Shown: positions 13,101-22,168 of the stretch, in pieces
Numbering within the stretch: position 1 is the first letter of the stretch
Layout of the letters: every line of letters starts with the position of its first letter
Assembly (NCBI RefSeq): GCF_004798865.1
Contig: NW_025336481.1
Coordinates: 35,069,130 to 35,133,129 of the forward strand
Length of the DNA: 64,000 bases
Direction: 5' to 3'
From: Varanus komodoensis
Taxonomy: Eukaryota; Chordata; Lepidosauria; Squamata; Varanidae
The notes under the pieces: model-generated
Told to the model about the DNA's origin: nothing
The model's database searches: none
The model's input: the letters and a program-made list of their open reading frames with translations, nothing else
Program-made: the position numbers and the translations under genes

Positions 13101-14418
13101 TGTTGGACTCATTTCCTCTTCATGGCTCAGATCCCAGTAGCATATATGTCTGGAAGCCTCTTGCTTCCCCTACTTCTACATAGCAAGTTTTATTAGTAAT
13201 TTCCTTCACAGCAGAAAACAAAGCAAACCCCTTGATAATTCTGGAAATAGGTGATTGGTGGGAAGCAGACTCAAAAGGAAGTTCAGTCCTAGCATCTAAA
13301 ACAGAGTGCCCTTGTGTTATTCATATGACAGTACGAGAAACAAATATTAATCTCTGCATTGCAATAAGGTGAAGGACTGGGTTTGTACTGTTGAATTTCA
13401 AGTAGGGCTGGCATGTACAACTTGGCTCCAAAGTTACAGATTTTAAGAAATGGAATGTTATCCCCAAATTGCAGGCAGTTGCATTCATGAAGTTTTCCAT
13501 ATTTCAGCAACCAACATTTTGTTTCCTCTAATATTTTCATCCTTTCCCACCAAACCACACTCAGTAATGCCGTCACAATGGCTTCTGCCTACTGCTCTGA
13601 ACTCTGGTTCCCTAGACCATTTCGGCAGGCTGAAATATTATATCTATTTACCTGGAAATACCTCATTGAACTCAATATACTTACTTCTGGGACACATATC
13701 TAGGATTGTGTAAAAGTTACAGGTTTGATACATTCACTTTCATAAAGTAACATGACCAAAAGTGAAGTACATATGAATGAAAATTACTAATATCTCCACA
13801 GAACCCTGATGGTATTTTGAAAAGTCACCTTAGGTTACAAAGGAGGGAAAATATTTAAGTATGAAAAACCATTTAAGTCAAACATTTCTGAGCCAAGTTC
13901 CTGTGTTGGTGAATGCTTTTTACAGCATTCTTTAACCCCCTCTACCCACCTAATATCTCATAATCTAAAATGGTTTCTCACATGATCATTTTGATTCTGG
14001 GGTGTCTTTAATATACTCGCCAAAGATAACATCCTGGCTGCCACTGTTTCTTATCACTCTGTATTTAGGTTTTATCTTAAACTTTCTGAAACATAAAATG
14101 GAACTTTGGAAACTTTTGTGTCTACTGCAATATAAAAAACCACACTGTTTAATAATAGTGCCTAGGTTTTTTAAAAAGGACATCTTTTCAGAGTGCATTT
14201 ACATATCCAGAGGAAATTAACACAAAAAATTCATTGACTGGCAGATGAAAATATCAAATGTGAAATTACAACTTTTCATTTCTAAGTATTAAACAATAAT
14301 AGCAATTGTGATAGGCTTAGCAGAGCAATTTACTGGGAATTGGAAGGTATCTTAAATAACTACTGAATTACAATCCAATTTCATCTAGTTAAGTTAGCCA
14401 GGCCCTTCTTGGGCTACA
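10137..14418. other. No supported gene; unique sequence
   Basis: More than 4 kb with no recognisable exon or transposon. Several open frames of 60-116 codons exist on both strands, but none shows a domain or splice-supported structure I can defend. An 'aggggtgcc' block near 10.9-11.1 kb is slightly GC-richer. It is likely intron or intergenic DNA. Confidence 0.4.
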
Positions 14419-14449
14419 TATTCTAGGAGATATTCAATCTCCTAGAATA
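14419..14449. repeat. 12-bp perfect inverted repeat
   Basis: The arms 'tattctaggaga' and 'tctcctagaata' flank a 7-nt loop, 'tattcaa'. It could form a small hairpin. No flanking element explains it. Confidence 0.8.
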
Positions 14450-14635
14450 CTCTGCCCCTCACTCAGGCCCTCTGGTGTGTGGGACTCAGGTGATGGGAAC
14501 CTGAAGAGATCCTGGACTGAGTGCAGTCTGCATTCTGGATTCAGGCTTGGACCGGGAATTGCAAACTAGGTGGGCTGTTGATGGGATCAGACAGCACCCA
14601 GCATGGCGAGCTGAAGAAACACTGCCATTTTGAAA

Positions 14636-15105
14636 TTTGTTTGTTTGTAGTTTTTGTATGCTGTCCAATACCACAGTCTCTGGATGGCTTACAAAAAACA
14701 ACAACATGCCAACAAACAACACACTGCATCTGACCGTTAGTGATGGAATCAAAGATAAAACCAATTAAATATTAAAATGTCGGGAAAATAAAAAGGGTTT
14801 GCCTGATGCCGAAAAGAATAAAGCGATGGTGCCAGGCGAACTTCCCTGGGGAGCATGTTCCAAAGTCAGGGTGCCACAGCCAAAAAGGCCCTTCTCTGGG
14901 TAGCTACCCTCCTAATTTCCTTCAAAAAGGGCTCCCAGAGGACTTCTGCCTCAGATCTCAAGGGGCGGGCAGGCACATAGGGAAGAGCGCGCTCCTTCAG
15001 GTATCCAGGACCCAAGCTATTTAGGGCTTTATAGGTCACTGTCAGCACCTTAAATTGGGCCTGGACTTCAATTGGCAGCCAGTGCAGACAGCATAGGAAA
15101 GGCGT
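14636..15105 (-). mobile_element. L2-clade LINE 3' end, antisense
   Basis: Minus-strand translation at 14866-15048 contains the motif TYKALNSLGPGYLKERALPY followed by VPARPLRSE. It then has a decayed version of VATRRRAFLVVAP. Together these form the C-terminal part of the reverse-transcriptase protein of L2-like LINEs. The same protein segment appears at 25.3 kb on the plus strand. Further left is the 3' UTR-like part and the terminal motif ('ctgtccaataccacagtctc'). The copy lacks the RT core and is 5' truncated. Confidence 0.85.
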
Positions 15106-16282
15106 GATATGTGAGTATTGGGGCTAAACTGTTGAGCGTATAGTATGCACACAACAGTACGTAAGGTTGTGGCCTTGGGATCTGCCCTAGTATTTGTGCT
15201 TTTCAATTTCTTTCACCATTCTTTGTCTCTTTTGCCACCTACACAGAGGAACAGCTCTCCAGAACCTGGAAACTGATACACTCTTTTGTCATATTTACAA
15301 AAGAACCTAATAAAAGTCTTGCCTAACTGCAGATTTTAGGTCAATGCCTTGTATTTCTTACTGTATACATGCTCTATTTTATTCTCTCTGTGTGAAAAGC
15401 TTTGAAATTGCATACAGAGCACAGATTTCCTTTGGGTCAAGGTGTATATTCCTATCTCCTTGGGCAAAATAAGAACCATTAGCATCTGCGGGAAAATATA
15501 CGTTTTTGGGTGAAGTGCTTTTCTGGGGTAGATACTGATCTATCCTGATCAGCTTGTTCAAAGCAGGACTGCTTTGGCTCTCTGCTGCTGATTGCTACTA
15601 GAGGGAGAGGAGGGGAATAGTTGCAGAAGTATCATTCGATGTTTCTTTCTTTACCGTGTATCGCTTGTTACAAAACCTCCTCGATGAGACTGAGACAGGA
15701 TTGAGCACTCTACATACTAGTGGTCTGACAGCCTTGATATGTAAAAAGGAGTTGTTGTATTTTAAAGTAAAACAGAAGATGAAGAGTGCACACACAAAGA
15801 TTGTTTCACAAGTCGTCTACTCTTGTGATTGATGAAGATTTCCCCAAAGCTACAACTCCAGCTAAATCAGAAGACTTATCTTCAGTTGTACTTACTGGGC
15901 ACAACCAGCCCATACACCAAAGAATTGATTTCAAAGAGATTTTTTTAAGTCAGAGTGGACAACATTGGGACTATGGTCTGCAAGCAGATCCTGACCCCTA
16001 ACATTTCCCAAACTCAGCTGGGGGAAATTGTGACTTTAGTGGCTTTGGAGCACAAAGGGGGTCACAAATAGCTTGCAAACAAGTTTCATGGGCACTGCAA
16101 ATGCCCAGCAGATAACTTTATCACCCAGCAGATAACTTGATCTATTGGTGTTCAAGAGCAAAAATGGCCCCTAGACCTACCAAAGCTTGTTTTAGAGAAT
16201 GTATCTCTCCCCAAGTAACTGGGCTTTGGAGTCTCTAACTATGGAAGAGTTGTGCCCAGCATTTTTATTTCTGTACATAAAT
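15106..16282. other. No supported gene
   Basis: Unique sequence apart from a 20-bp-period doublet near 16103-16137, where 'cccagcagataactt' occurs twice. No exon was recognised. Confidence 0.4.
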
Positions 16283-16470
16283 TGGACCTTATATGAAGTT
16301 TCCCTATATTGAGTAAGACCACTCTTCTTCTAGCAGTATAAGCTGACTGGTAAAGGCTGTTTAGAGTTTCAAACAGGGATCTTCCCAACTCTACCTGGAG
16401 ATACAGGGGAATAAATCTGGGACCTTTTCCATGCCAAGCATATGCTCTGTCCTGGAGTTATGACCCCCAC
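16283..16470 (-). mobile_element. tRNA-derived SINE (classic head), near full length
   Basis: The minus strand reads 'gggtcataactccaggacag' then 'agcatatgcttggcatgg', 'aaggtcccagatttattccc', 'ctccaggtagagttgggaag' and 'tactcaatatagggaaactt'. This follows a reptile tRNA SINE whose consensus is about 'gggccatagctcagtgg', 'aggtcccaggttcaatccc' (B box), 'ctccaggtagggctggga' and 'ctcagtataaggcagctt'. The A and B boxes are recognisable but mutated, so this is an old copy. A second, shorter copy lies near 43.7 kb. Confidence 0.75.
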
Positions 16471-16807
16471 TCCCCTTATTATTGGCAAAATTTAAAGTAA
16501 CTTTGCTCATAATCTGCCATGTACATATTGTTTGTATGTGTACCTAGTTTGGATGTGTGTCAAAAGAACTTCTTTCTTCAAAGTGAGATTGATCATAGCA
16601 CCTGCAGATCTGTGTGATCTTTTCCTCAGTCCTTTCAACGAGAAAGGAGTTCTTCTCAAAAAAGTATTCCTTTTAAAAACTCCTTTTGTGCTTGCAGCCA
16701 CATGGCTACCTTGACAGGAGATGGTGTTTCAGCTCAGCAGGGACTTCCTAGAATGATCATGTGACCACAACAGGGCATCTTATATGGACATGCCAGGAAA
16801 TGTTGCT

Positions 16808-16841
16808 TGAGCGCGTGCGCGTGCGCGTGCGCGTGCGCGCG

Positions 16842-16894
<53 letters not shown>
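16808..16894. repeat. (GCGCGT)n joined to (CT)n
   Basis: A 38-40 bp alternating tract built from GCGCGT units and ending in (GC)n is followed directly by about 24 CT units. The first part is a strong candidate for Z-DNA, and the second is a homopyrimidine tract able to form triplex DNA. Open frames encoding poly-RE or poly-LS peptides across it are artefacts. Confidence 0.97.
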
Positions 16895-16896
<2 letters not shown>

Positions 16897-17336
16897 CAGC
16901 CATGCTGGCTCCCCACATGGCATTTCAAGAAAAAGGAGCTTGGGACCCTTCAGTAACTGCCTGCAGTGACTGACGGTGGGCAAGAAGGAGATCATAGCTT
17001 CAAAATGAGAACTCAGAATAATGGAGACCTTTCCTACAAGACCTGACAGGGAATTTGGAACTCAGCAAGCAAATTACAGCTGGGGTAAGTTTGCACATCA
17101 CTAATTATTAGATCAAAATTTAATTATGTTTACCAATCAAAATACATATGACTGTATCTATGAATGTCAAGGTCAGCCAATTTGTACTTAGATTGCAGGA
17201 GAGAAGGGAGCATTGTCCTCTCATCCAGAATCTTCAAGGTGGTGATGGCTATTGTTGTTGTTGTTATGTTAAATGTTCATATTGCCACCTAGGTTTAATA
17301 GGGTACATGAAATACAATATAAAACAAGGTACAAGA

Positions 17337-17676
17337 GTTGTTGAGAGTCCCTTGGACTGCAAAGAGATCAAATTAGTCAATCCTAAAGGAATCAACCCTG
17401 ACGGCTCTTTAGAAGGTCAGATACTAAAGCTGAAGCTCAAATACTTTGGCCACCTAATGAAAAGGAAGGACTCATTGGAAAAGACCCTGATGCTGGGAAT
17501 GATTGAAGGCAAAAGGAGAAAGGGATGGCAGAGGTTGAGGTGGCTGGATGGGGTCACTGGAGAGATGGGTGGGCTTGGGTGTATTTCGAGGGATGGTGGA
17601 GGACAGGAAAATGTGGAAGAATGTTGTCCATGGGGTCGCGAGGAGTCAGGCATGATTTTGTGACTGAACAACAACA
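17337..17676 (+). mobile_element. BovB (RTE clade) LINE 3' end
   Basis: The translation contains VESPLDCKEI, then LKLKYFGHLMKRKDSLEKTL, MLGMIEGKRRKGWQRLRWLDG, and in a shifted frame VVHGVARS. This is the C-terminal end of the BovB reverse-transcriptase protein, following the reverse-transcriptase domain. The DNA ends with 'catggggtcgcgaggagtc' and 'gactgaacaacaacaa', close to the ruminant BovB terminus 'catggggtcgcaaagagtc..gactgagcgactgaac'. One frame shift separates the WLDG block from the VHGVA block. The copy is truncated at its 5' end, as most BovB copies are. BovB is also the usual partner of Sauria SINEs. Confidence 0.9.
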
Positions 17677-17679
17677 AGA

Positions 17680-19270
17680 AGAAGAGTTGTGGAGTCTAAC
17701 ATGTAAAAGGCGTTGTTTGGTTAAGCAGGAAAAGACAAATGGCCATTCTCCAGGGATTTATGTATACCAGACATGGCCAGTCCAGAGGTTTTACAGTTCC
17801 ACAGCTCACCTTCCTTCTGTGCCTGAAGACAGCTTTAAGGGCTGATCATACACAATCCACCATGATATCACTGAGCTCCAATCAGAGGTTCTAGCTTTTT
17901 CCTGCCAATGCATCATTTCCCCCATTTATATGCTAGGTTTTGTACAGGGAAACAAGCATGTGCTGTGATTGTCATTTGAGCAGGACAGCTGTGTTGTAAA
18001 ACAGGTAATCCAACAGATCATCCAAGAGGATGTTTCTCACAGGAACTCCCTATCTAAGCTGTTAAGAAAACAGTATCCGTGCTCTGTTAAATGGCATGCT
18101 TTGCTCCTCGCCTGACTTTTGAGCTCTACAAATCATAACGTTGTGGCATAAAGAATAATTCCAAGACAGCAAGACAATGCTATTACTGAGTCTCCATTAC
18201 TAGATTATTAGCCCATTAAGGCAATCAACATCTCATTCTTGAATAATCAACATAATGACAAGTCTCTGCCCTGAAACATAATGAGGTGTAGAGCTGCCTT
18301 GCAGCAACCAGTATAATAAAGTGTGAAATGACTTTGACAACAATCCATTTCCCCTCTCACTGGAGTTACTCAAATGTTCTGGACTTCCCTCTTCTAAAGG
18401 CCCTCCCCACCATTCTGGTTTCCAGAACACCTACAAGGAAGCTACACAGACCACCTGTTTGGTGGGTGGGTGAAGATTCCCTTGAGTGGGAGCATGTATC
18501 CCACAACTCCACTTAAGGAGCTGTGGACTGCGGCAAATGAATACTGAAGATTAGGATCGTTCTCCTTGGCAAGAGGTCCCACCTGCAGAATAATGGAGCC
18601 AGTGCTCACAGCAGGTAGCACTGGAACTTTTTATTAGTAGGGATGCTGATGTCATCTGCCACCCTCAGAATTCCCTATTTCCTCTGAGCTCAGCTGAAAT
18701 TTTCACAGTAGCTGGGGGAATGAATGTTCCCAACAGTTGTAATGCAAAGTGGTTTGCAGCAACTTGGTCTTGAATGAGCAGTGAAAACCCACTCTCTTTA
18801 TGGAAGACCCTTCCTGGTGGAGAGTTTAGTGGTGATGGGTGGGTCTAGTCCCCTGTAGGTTCTAAGAGGCAATGTAGTGCTCCAATCCCCAGAAATTGCC
18901 TTCTCTTGTGGTAATTAGGGGTCATTCTGCCTCTGCTCTGCCCCTCACTCATATGCCAGATTGGACCAGGGAGCACACTTGAGTAGAAGGCAGGGCCAGC
19001 AATGCATCCTCAAACCCTCTCCACAGGTTCATCGACAAGAAAGATCTGGACTGAGCTTTCATTACTGTGGAAGAAAGAAACATGTGCATGATAGTGATCA
19101 TGACAATGGAGCTACTTAGATCCAAGTCCTTGATACTACTGATAGAGCTAGGGGTGGACCTTGTGGCCAAAGTCCAGGCCACCACAACTGAGGGGGAGCC
19201 CAAATTATTACCCTGGGAGTGGCAGATGTTCAGTGTTGTGGGACATCATAAGCAGACTCCTATTAAGCCT
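17680..19270. other. No supported gene
   Basis: Unique sequence of moderate GC with short open frames lacking known motifs. No transposon was recognised. Confidence 0.4.
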
Positions 19271-19302
19271 TGTTGTTGTTGTTGCTTGCTTGCTTGCTTG
19301 CT
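19271..19302. repeat. (GTT)n(GCTT)n microsatellite
   Basis: Four to five GTT units followed by about five GCTT units, next to the tail of an antisense LINE. It may have grown from that LINE's A-rich tail. Confidence 0.9.
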
Positions 19303-19422
19303 TTATTTATTATATTTCTATGCCACCCTTTAGCCCAAAGGACTCTCTGGGAGGCTTCCAATGAAAACAAGGATAATCAACATTAAAAACAATGAAGCAA
19401 TAAATAGAACAATAAAATCAAC
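19303..19422 (-). mobile_element. L2-clade LINE 3' end, antisense, part 1
   Basis: 'tttatttattatatttctat' followed by 'gccaccctttagcccaaag' and 'gactctctgggaggcttcc' is the reverse complement of the L2-like terminus. The element is interrupted at 19423 by an inverted-repeat transposon and resumes at 20182. Confidence 0.7.
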
Positions 19423-19591
19423 TACCATATTTTTCACTCTATAAGACGCACCTGACCATAAGACGCACCTAGTTTTTAGAGGAGGGATCCATGGAACACT
19501 TCCTGATAATCACAGGCACATTCCCCATCACTTCCCCATGGGCTTCATTAAAAGACGGGTTGCCATTTGAAAACACACACCGACCTGTGAT

Positions 19592-20082
19592 TAACAGCTC
19601 TCACCTGCGCCGGAGGATGGGGGCGGAGCAGGGCGCGCCGAGCGCGTGCTGGCCAGGTGTGGTGCAGCCGGGCTGGCAGCGTGCCGGTGGTGGTCTTCCA
19701 GGCGGCACGGCGGCAGGTCTTCCCGGGTGATGGGCGTGAGCAGTCCATCTCTCCATGCGGCCGGCGGGTTAAAGCCCGCGGCTCCTCCTCCTCCACGGCA
19801 GGTCTTCCCGGGCGGTGGGGGTGAGCAGTCCGTCTCTCTGTGAGGCCGGTGGGTTAAAGCCTGCGGCTTCTCCTCCTCCACGGCAGGTCTTCCCGGGCGG
19901 TGGGGGTGAGCAGTCCGTCTCTCCGTGTGGGCAGTGGGTTAAAGCCCGCAGTTCCTTCTCCTCCACACCGCTCCCCCTGAGCGGCACAGCTCTCACCTGC
20001 ACTGGGGGGGGGGGCGGAACAGCACGCGCCGAGCACATGCCGGCCAGGTGGTGCCACATGGTGCAGGCGGGTCGGCAGCATC
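19592..20082. repeat. Two ~95-bp direct repeats inside the transposon
   Basis: 19592-19684 and 19986-20082 share 'cagctctcacctgc', a G-rich stretch, 'cgcgccgagc', 'ggccaggtg', 'gcagc' and related blocks. They bracket the minisatellite block symmetrically. They have diverged by substitutions and small gaps. Confidence 0.75.
19719..19965. repeat. 85-bp minisatellite, about 2.9 units
   Basis: Units start at 19719, 19804 and 19889, each opening with 'cttcccggg(t/c)g(a/g)tgggcg/ggtgagcag' and closing, in the first two, with 'tcctcctccacggcaggt'. The period is exactly 85 bp between the first two starts. Units 1 and 2 differ at roughly ten sites. The third unit diverges at its end. Confidence 0.9.
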
Positions 20083-20181
20083 CCGGGTGTTGGGCACACA
20101 CACACTCTATAAGACACACAGACATTTCCCCTTACTTTTGAGGGGGAAAAAAGTGTGTCTTATAGAGCAAAAAATACTGTA

Positions 20182-20344
20182 TACAAAAACAAAATCCATT
20201 AAAAATATAAAATCTGAGATTCAAAGTACGAGAACATAATGAGCAACCAGCATTAAGTTAGCATAATAAAACCGAATTAGCTACTAAAAGGATGCACTGA
20301 ATTAAAAGTCTTTACCTGGTGAAAAAAGGCAAGCATAAAGGTGC
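20182..20344 (-). mobile_element. L2-clade LINE, antisense, part 2
   Basis: Continues the element broken at 19422. 'aaagtctttacctggtgaaa' followed by 'aaaggcaagcataaaggtgcc' matches the corresponding antisense L2 stretches near 14.79 kb ('gggtttgcctgatgccgaaa') and 48.36 kb ('tgtctttgcctgatgcccga'). Confidence 0.65.
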
Positions 20345-20690
20345 CATTGTGGGAAAGGCCCTTCTTGACATCCTGTCCAGTCTTTTCAACTGATGGTGAC
20401 CCTGTGAAGGAATGCCCTCCAAGTGAGCCTGACCTTGACAGCTCTGCTCAAGGCTGTGGCTTCCCTTATGGAATTGATTCATCTCTCAGATGGTCTCCTC
20501 CTCCCCTCCTCCTCCTCCTCCCCCCTCCCTCCCTCCCTCCCTCCAACTTTCCCTAGCTTTGTTGGCTTCATGAGAAAGTGAAGCCTCCATCTCATCATTT
20601 TTGCTTTCAAGCCCTGGCTTGATTTGATCAGGACAGATCTGTTCATTTTTCTGTCAGTCCATCATATTTGCCAACCACCACACCACTCCG
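20345..20690 (-). mobile_element. RTE-like LINE C-terminal fragment, antisense
   Basis: Blocks such as 'gatggtgaccctgtga', 'gctctgctcaaggctgtggc', 'ttcccttatggaattgattc' and 'caactttccctagctttgtt' match, in order, the antisense of a reptile non-LTR element whose protein end resembles 'GRPK.RWID.IKEAT...L', 'DR..WRS.IH..A'. The segment at 60.33-60.71 kb has the same block order. A (TCC)n expansion at 20490-20544 interrupts it. The assignment to an RTE-type clade is from memory and moderate. Confidence 0.55.
20490..20544. repeat. (TCC)n/(CTCC)n microsatellite
   Basis: TCC units pass into CTCC units over about 55 bp. The tract lies inside the RTE-like fragment and probably expanded after insertion. 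Confidence 0.95.
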
Positions 20691-21501
20691 GTTTTTACAT
20701 TTGTTGCGGTTATTCTTACATGTCTGAAAGTTGAAACAGTTGTAAATCATGAAATAGAACTTGGGGGTGTATAACAGAGAAATGTTTATTGTATGCTTCA
20801 AAGAAGAAGTAATTCTCATGGTTGCCTGAGGTGATAGCTGGGGCAGGTGTCCAAACGATAATTAACTCAGGGTCTAAAATTGCCTAGCTGCACCACTGTT
20901 GGAGGAATTAAAAGTGAAAGGATTGTTGCTCTGACAATGCTCCACATGTGAATAATTAACTCTTAACAAAGAGAAATGTGTGCTTGAAGAGGAGCTTAGG
21001 TTTCATTTGAAGTACTTTCCTAGAAGAGAAGATATTGGAAATTTAAGCAGTTAAAGTGTTGTTTGCCTTGCCTTGTCGGTGATCTCTTTGACACAGCTGT
21101 ATGTCTTCAATGGTCAGAAGAGCACAGATGCTGCAAACAGCATTGTGGCCAGGGATGAAACAGATGGGGAAAGGTACACTAAAACTTTAGCTTTTTTGCA
21201 TATATTAGACACTAATGTTCCAATGGGGACAAACTTTGTTGCTGTGCTTCACAAAACGCCTCATCAAAGTACAGCAGGCCACTTTGCTGTTGGGGGGATC
21301 TTTGATAGGAAAGATCTCCCAAGCCACCAAATATCCTACAGAATGATACAATGAGGCTTCAATGCAAATACATTTCATTTCCAAAGGGTGAGTTAGCATC
21401 TTCACCTTCCAACTAAACCCAGGGAGGATTGTAAATAAGGAGAATGATCATACTTCAGCTCAAGGTGATTCATCATACCACTATGTCAAAAAAGAGAACC
21501 A
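20691..21501. other. No supported feature
   Basis: Unique AT-rich sequence. A 93-codon plus-strand open frame at 21073-21354 has no recognisable domain and overlaps a minus-strand frame. Confidence 0.4.
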
Positions 21502-21585
21502 TGTATTTAATGAACAAGCAAAGATTTATGGCTCCATGCCCTTAAGAATTTATGTTAAGTTAAATTCTCACAGTTAAGGACAGAA
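21502..21585 (+). repeat. 84-bp perfect direct repeat, copy 1
   Basis: 84 bases beginning 'tgtatttaatgaacaagc' and ending 'cacagttaaggacagaa' are repeated without a mismatch at 22085-22168, 583 bp downstream. The flanks do not match beyond these limits. The sequence itself is unique-looking and non-coding. Confidence 0.97.
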
Positions 21586-22084
21586 GGATGTAAAGTGCAC
21601 AGTGCAACAACCAGCCTCTAGCTTCAATCTGGAAAGTCCTGTTATGCTATTTCAGAAAAAATTCACAGAATCCTGGACCATGCTCTACTCCCGAATCCAC
21701 TAATTCAGTTTCAAACGGCATACGATATCAATCTAATATCTGTGTGCTTACCTATAAAGGAAGGGCTGGAGGTCCAGCTTTGAAAACAAAACCCTCTCCC
21801 ACTCCAGGCTTTTCTGAACTTCTGTACAGTCTCTTTCCAACAGAAGCATGTCTACTCAGCCAAACTCAGTATCAAGTGGGGCTTAACTGGTTGAAAATTG
21901 GGGCCAGCCCTGGGATTATATGATGTGATCCAGCTACTGGGAGATGCTTGGGACTGGCAGGAAGGTACATGGAGCAGAGCTGAAGATCATGTGCCCTGCC
22001 TTACACCCTCTAAATGGTGGGCTGTCATAGCAAGCTGTGGCCACTCTGTGGCCCTAGATGTAGCAGAGGATGTTCTCCCATGAC
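21586..22084. other. 499-bp segment between the 84-bp repeats
   Basis: This stretch has no recognisable gene or transposon body. It carries no inverted termini and no A-rich tail at its right edge. It may be the insert whose arrival duplicated the flanking 84 bp, or simply part of a local duplication. Confidence 0.5.
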
Positions 22085-22168
22085 TGTATTTAATGAACAA
22101 GCAAAGATTTATGGCTCCATGCCCTTAAGAATTTATGTTAAGTTAAATTCTCACAGTTAAGGACAGAA
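22085..22168 (+). repeat. 84-bp perfect direct repeat, copy 2
   Basis: Identical to 21502-21585. Immediately after it comes 'acccattccgggtttctc', with a 7-bp inverted repeat ('ccattcc'/'ggaatgg') at 22171-22198. Confidence 0.97.

Larger units (their letters stand above)
19423..20181. mobile_element. GC-rich inverted-repeat DNA transposon carrying a minisatellite
   Basis: The left end 'taccatatttttcactctat' + 'aagacgcac' is mirrored at the right end, whose reverse complement is 'tacagtattttttgctctat' + 'aagacacac'. These form terminal inverted repeats of about 30 bp. Next to the left end 'ataagacgcacct' occurs twice. The ends are AT-rich, but the interior is strongly GC- and CpG-rich and made of repeats: a tandem 85-bp unit, and a roughly 95-bp direct repeat at 19592-19684 and 19986-20082. 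There is no transposase frame, so it is non-autonomous. The flanks suggest a TA target duplication. The family is not certain. Confidence 0.75.

Noticed and set aside
19548-20141. Proline/arginine-rich proteins from overlapping frames on both strands at 19.5-20.1 kb
   Set aside because: The frames arise from GC-rich tandem repeats of the transposon interior and exist in several frames on both strands.
21502-22168. The 84-bp direct repeats as terminal repeats of a small retroelement
   Set aside because: The repeats lack conserved LTR ends, and no primer-binding or polypurine site or coding remnant is visible between them. Listed as a duplication only.
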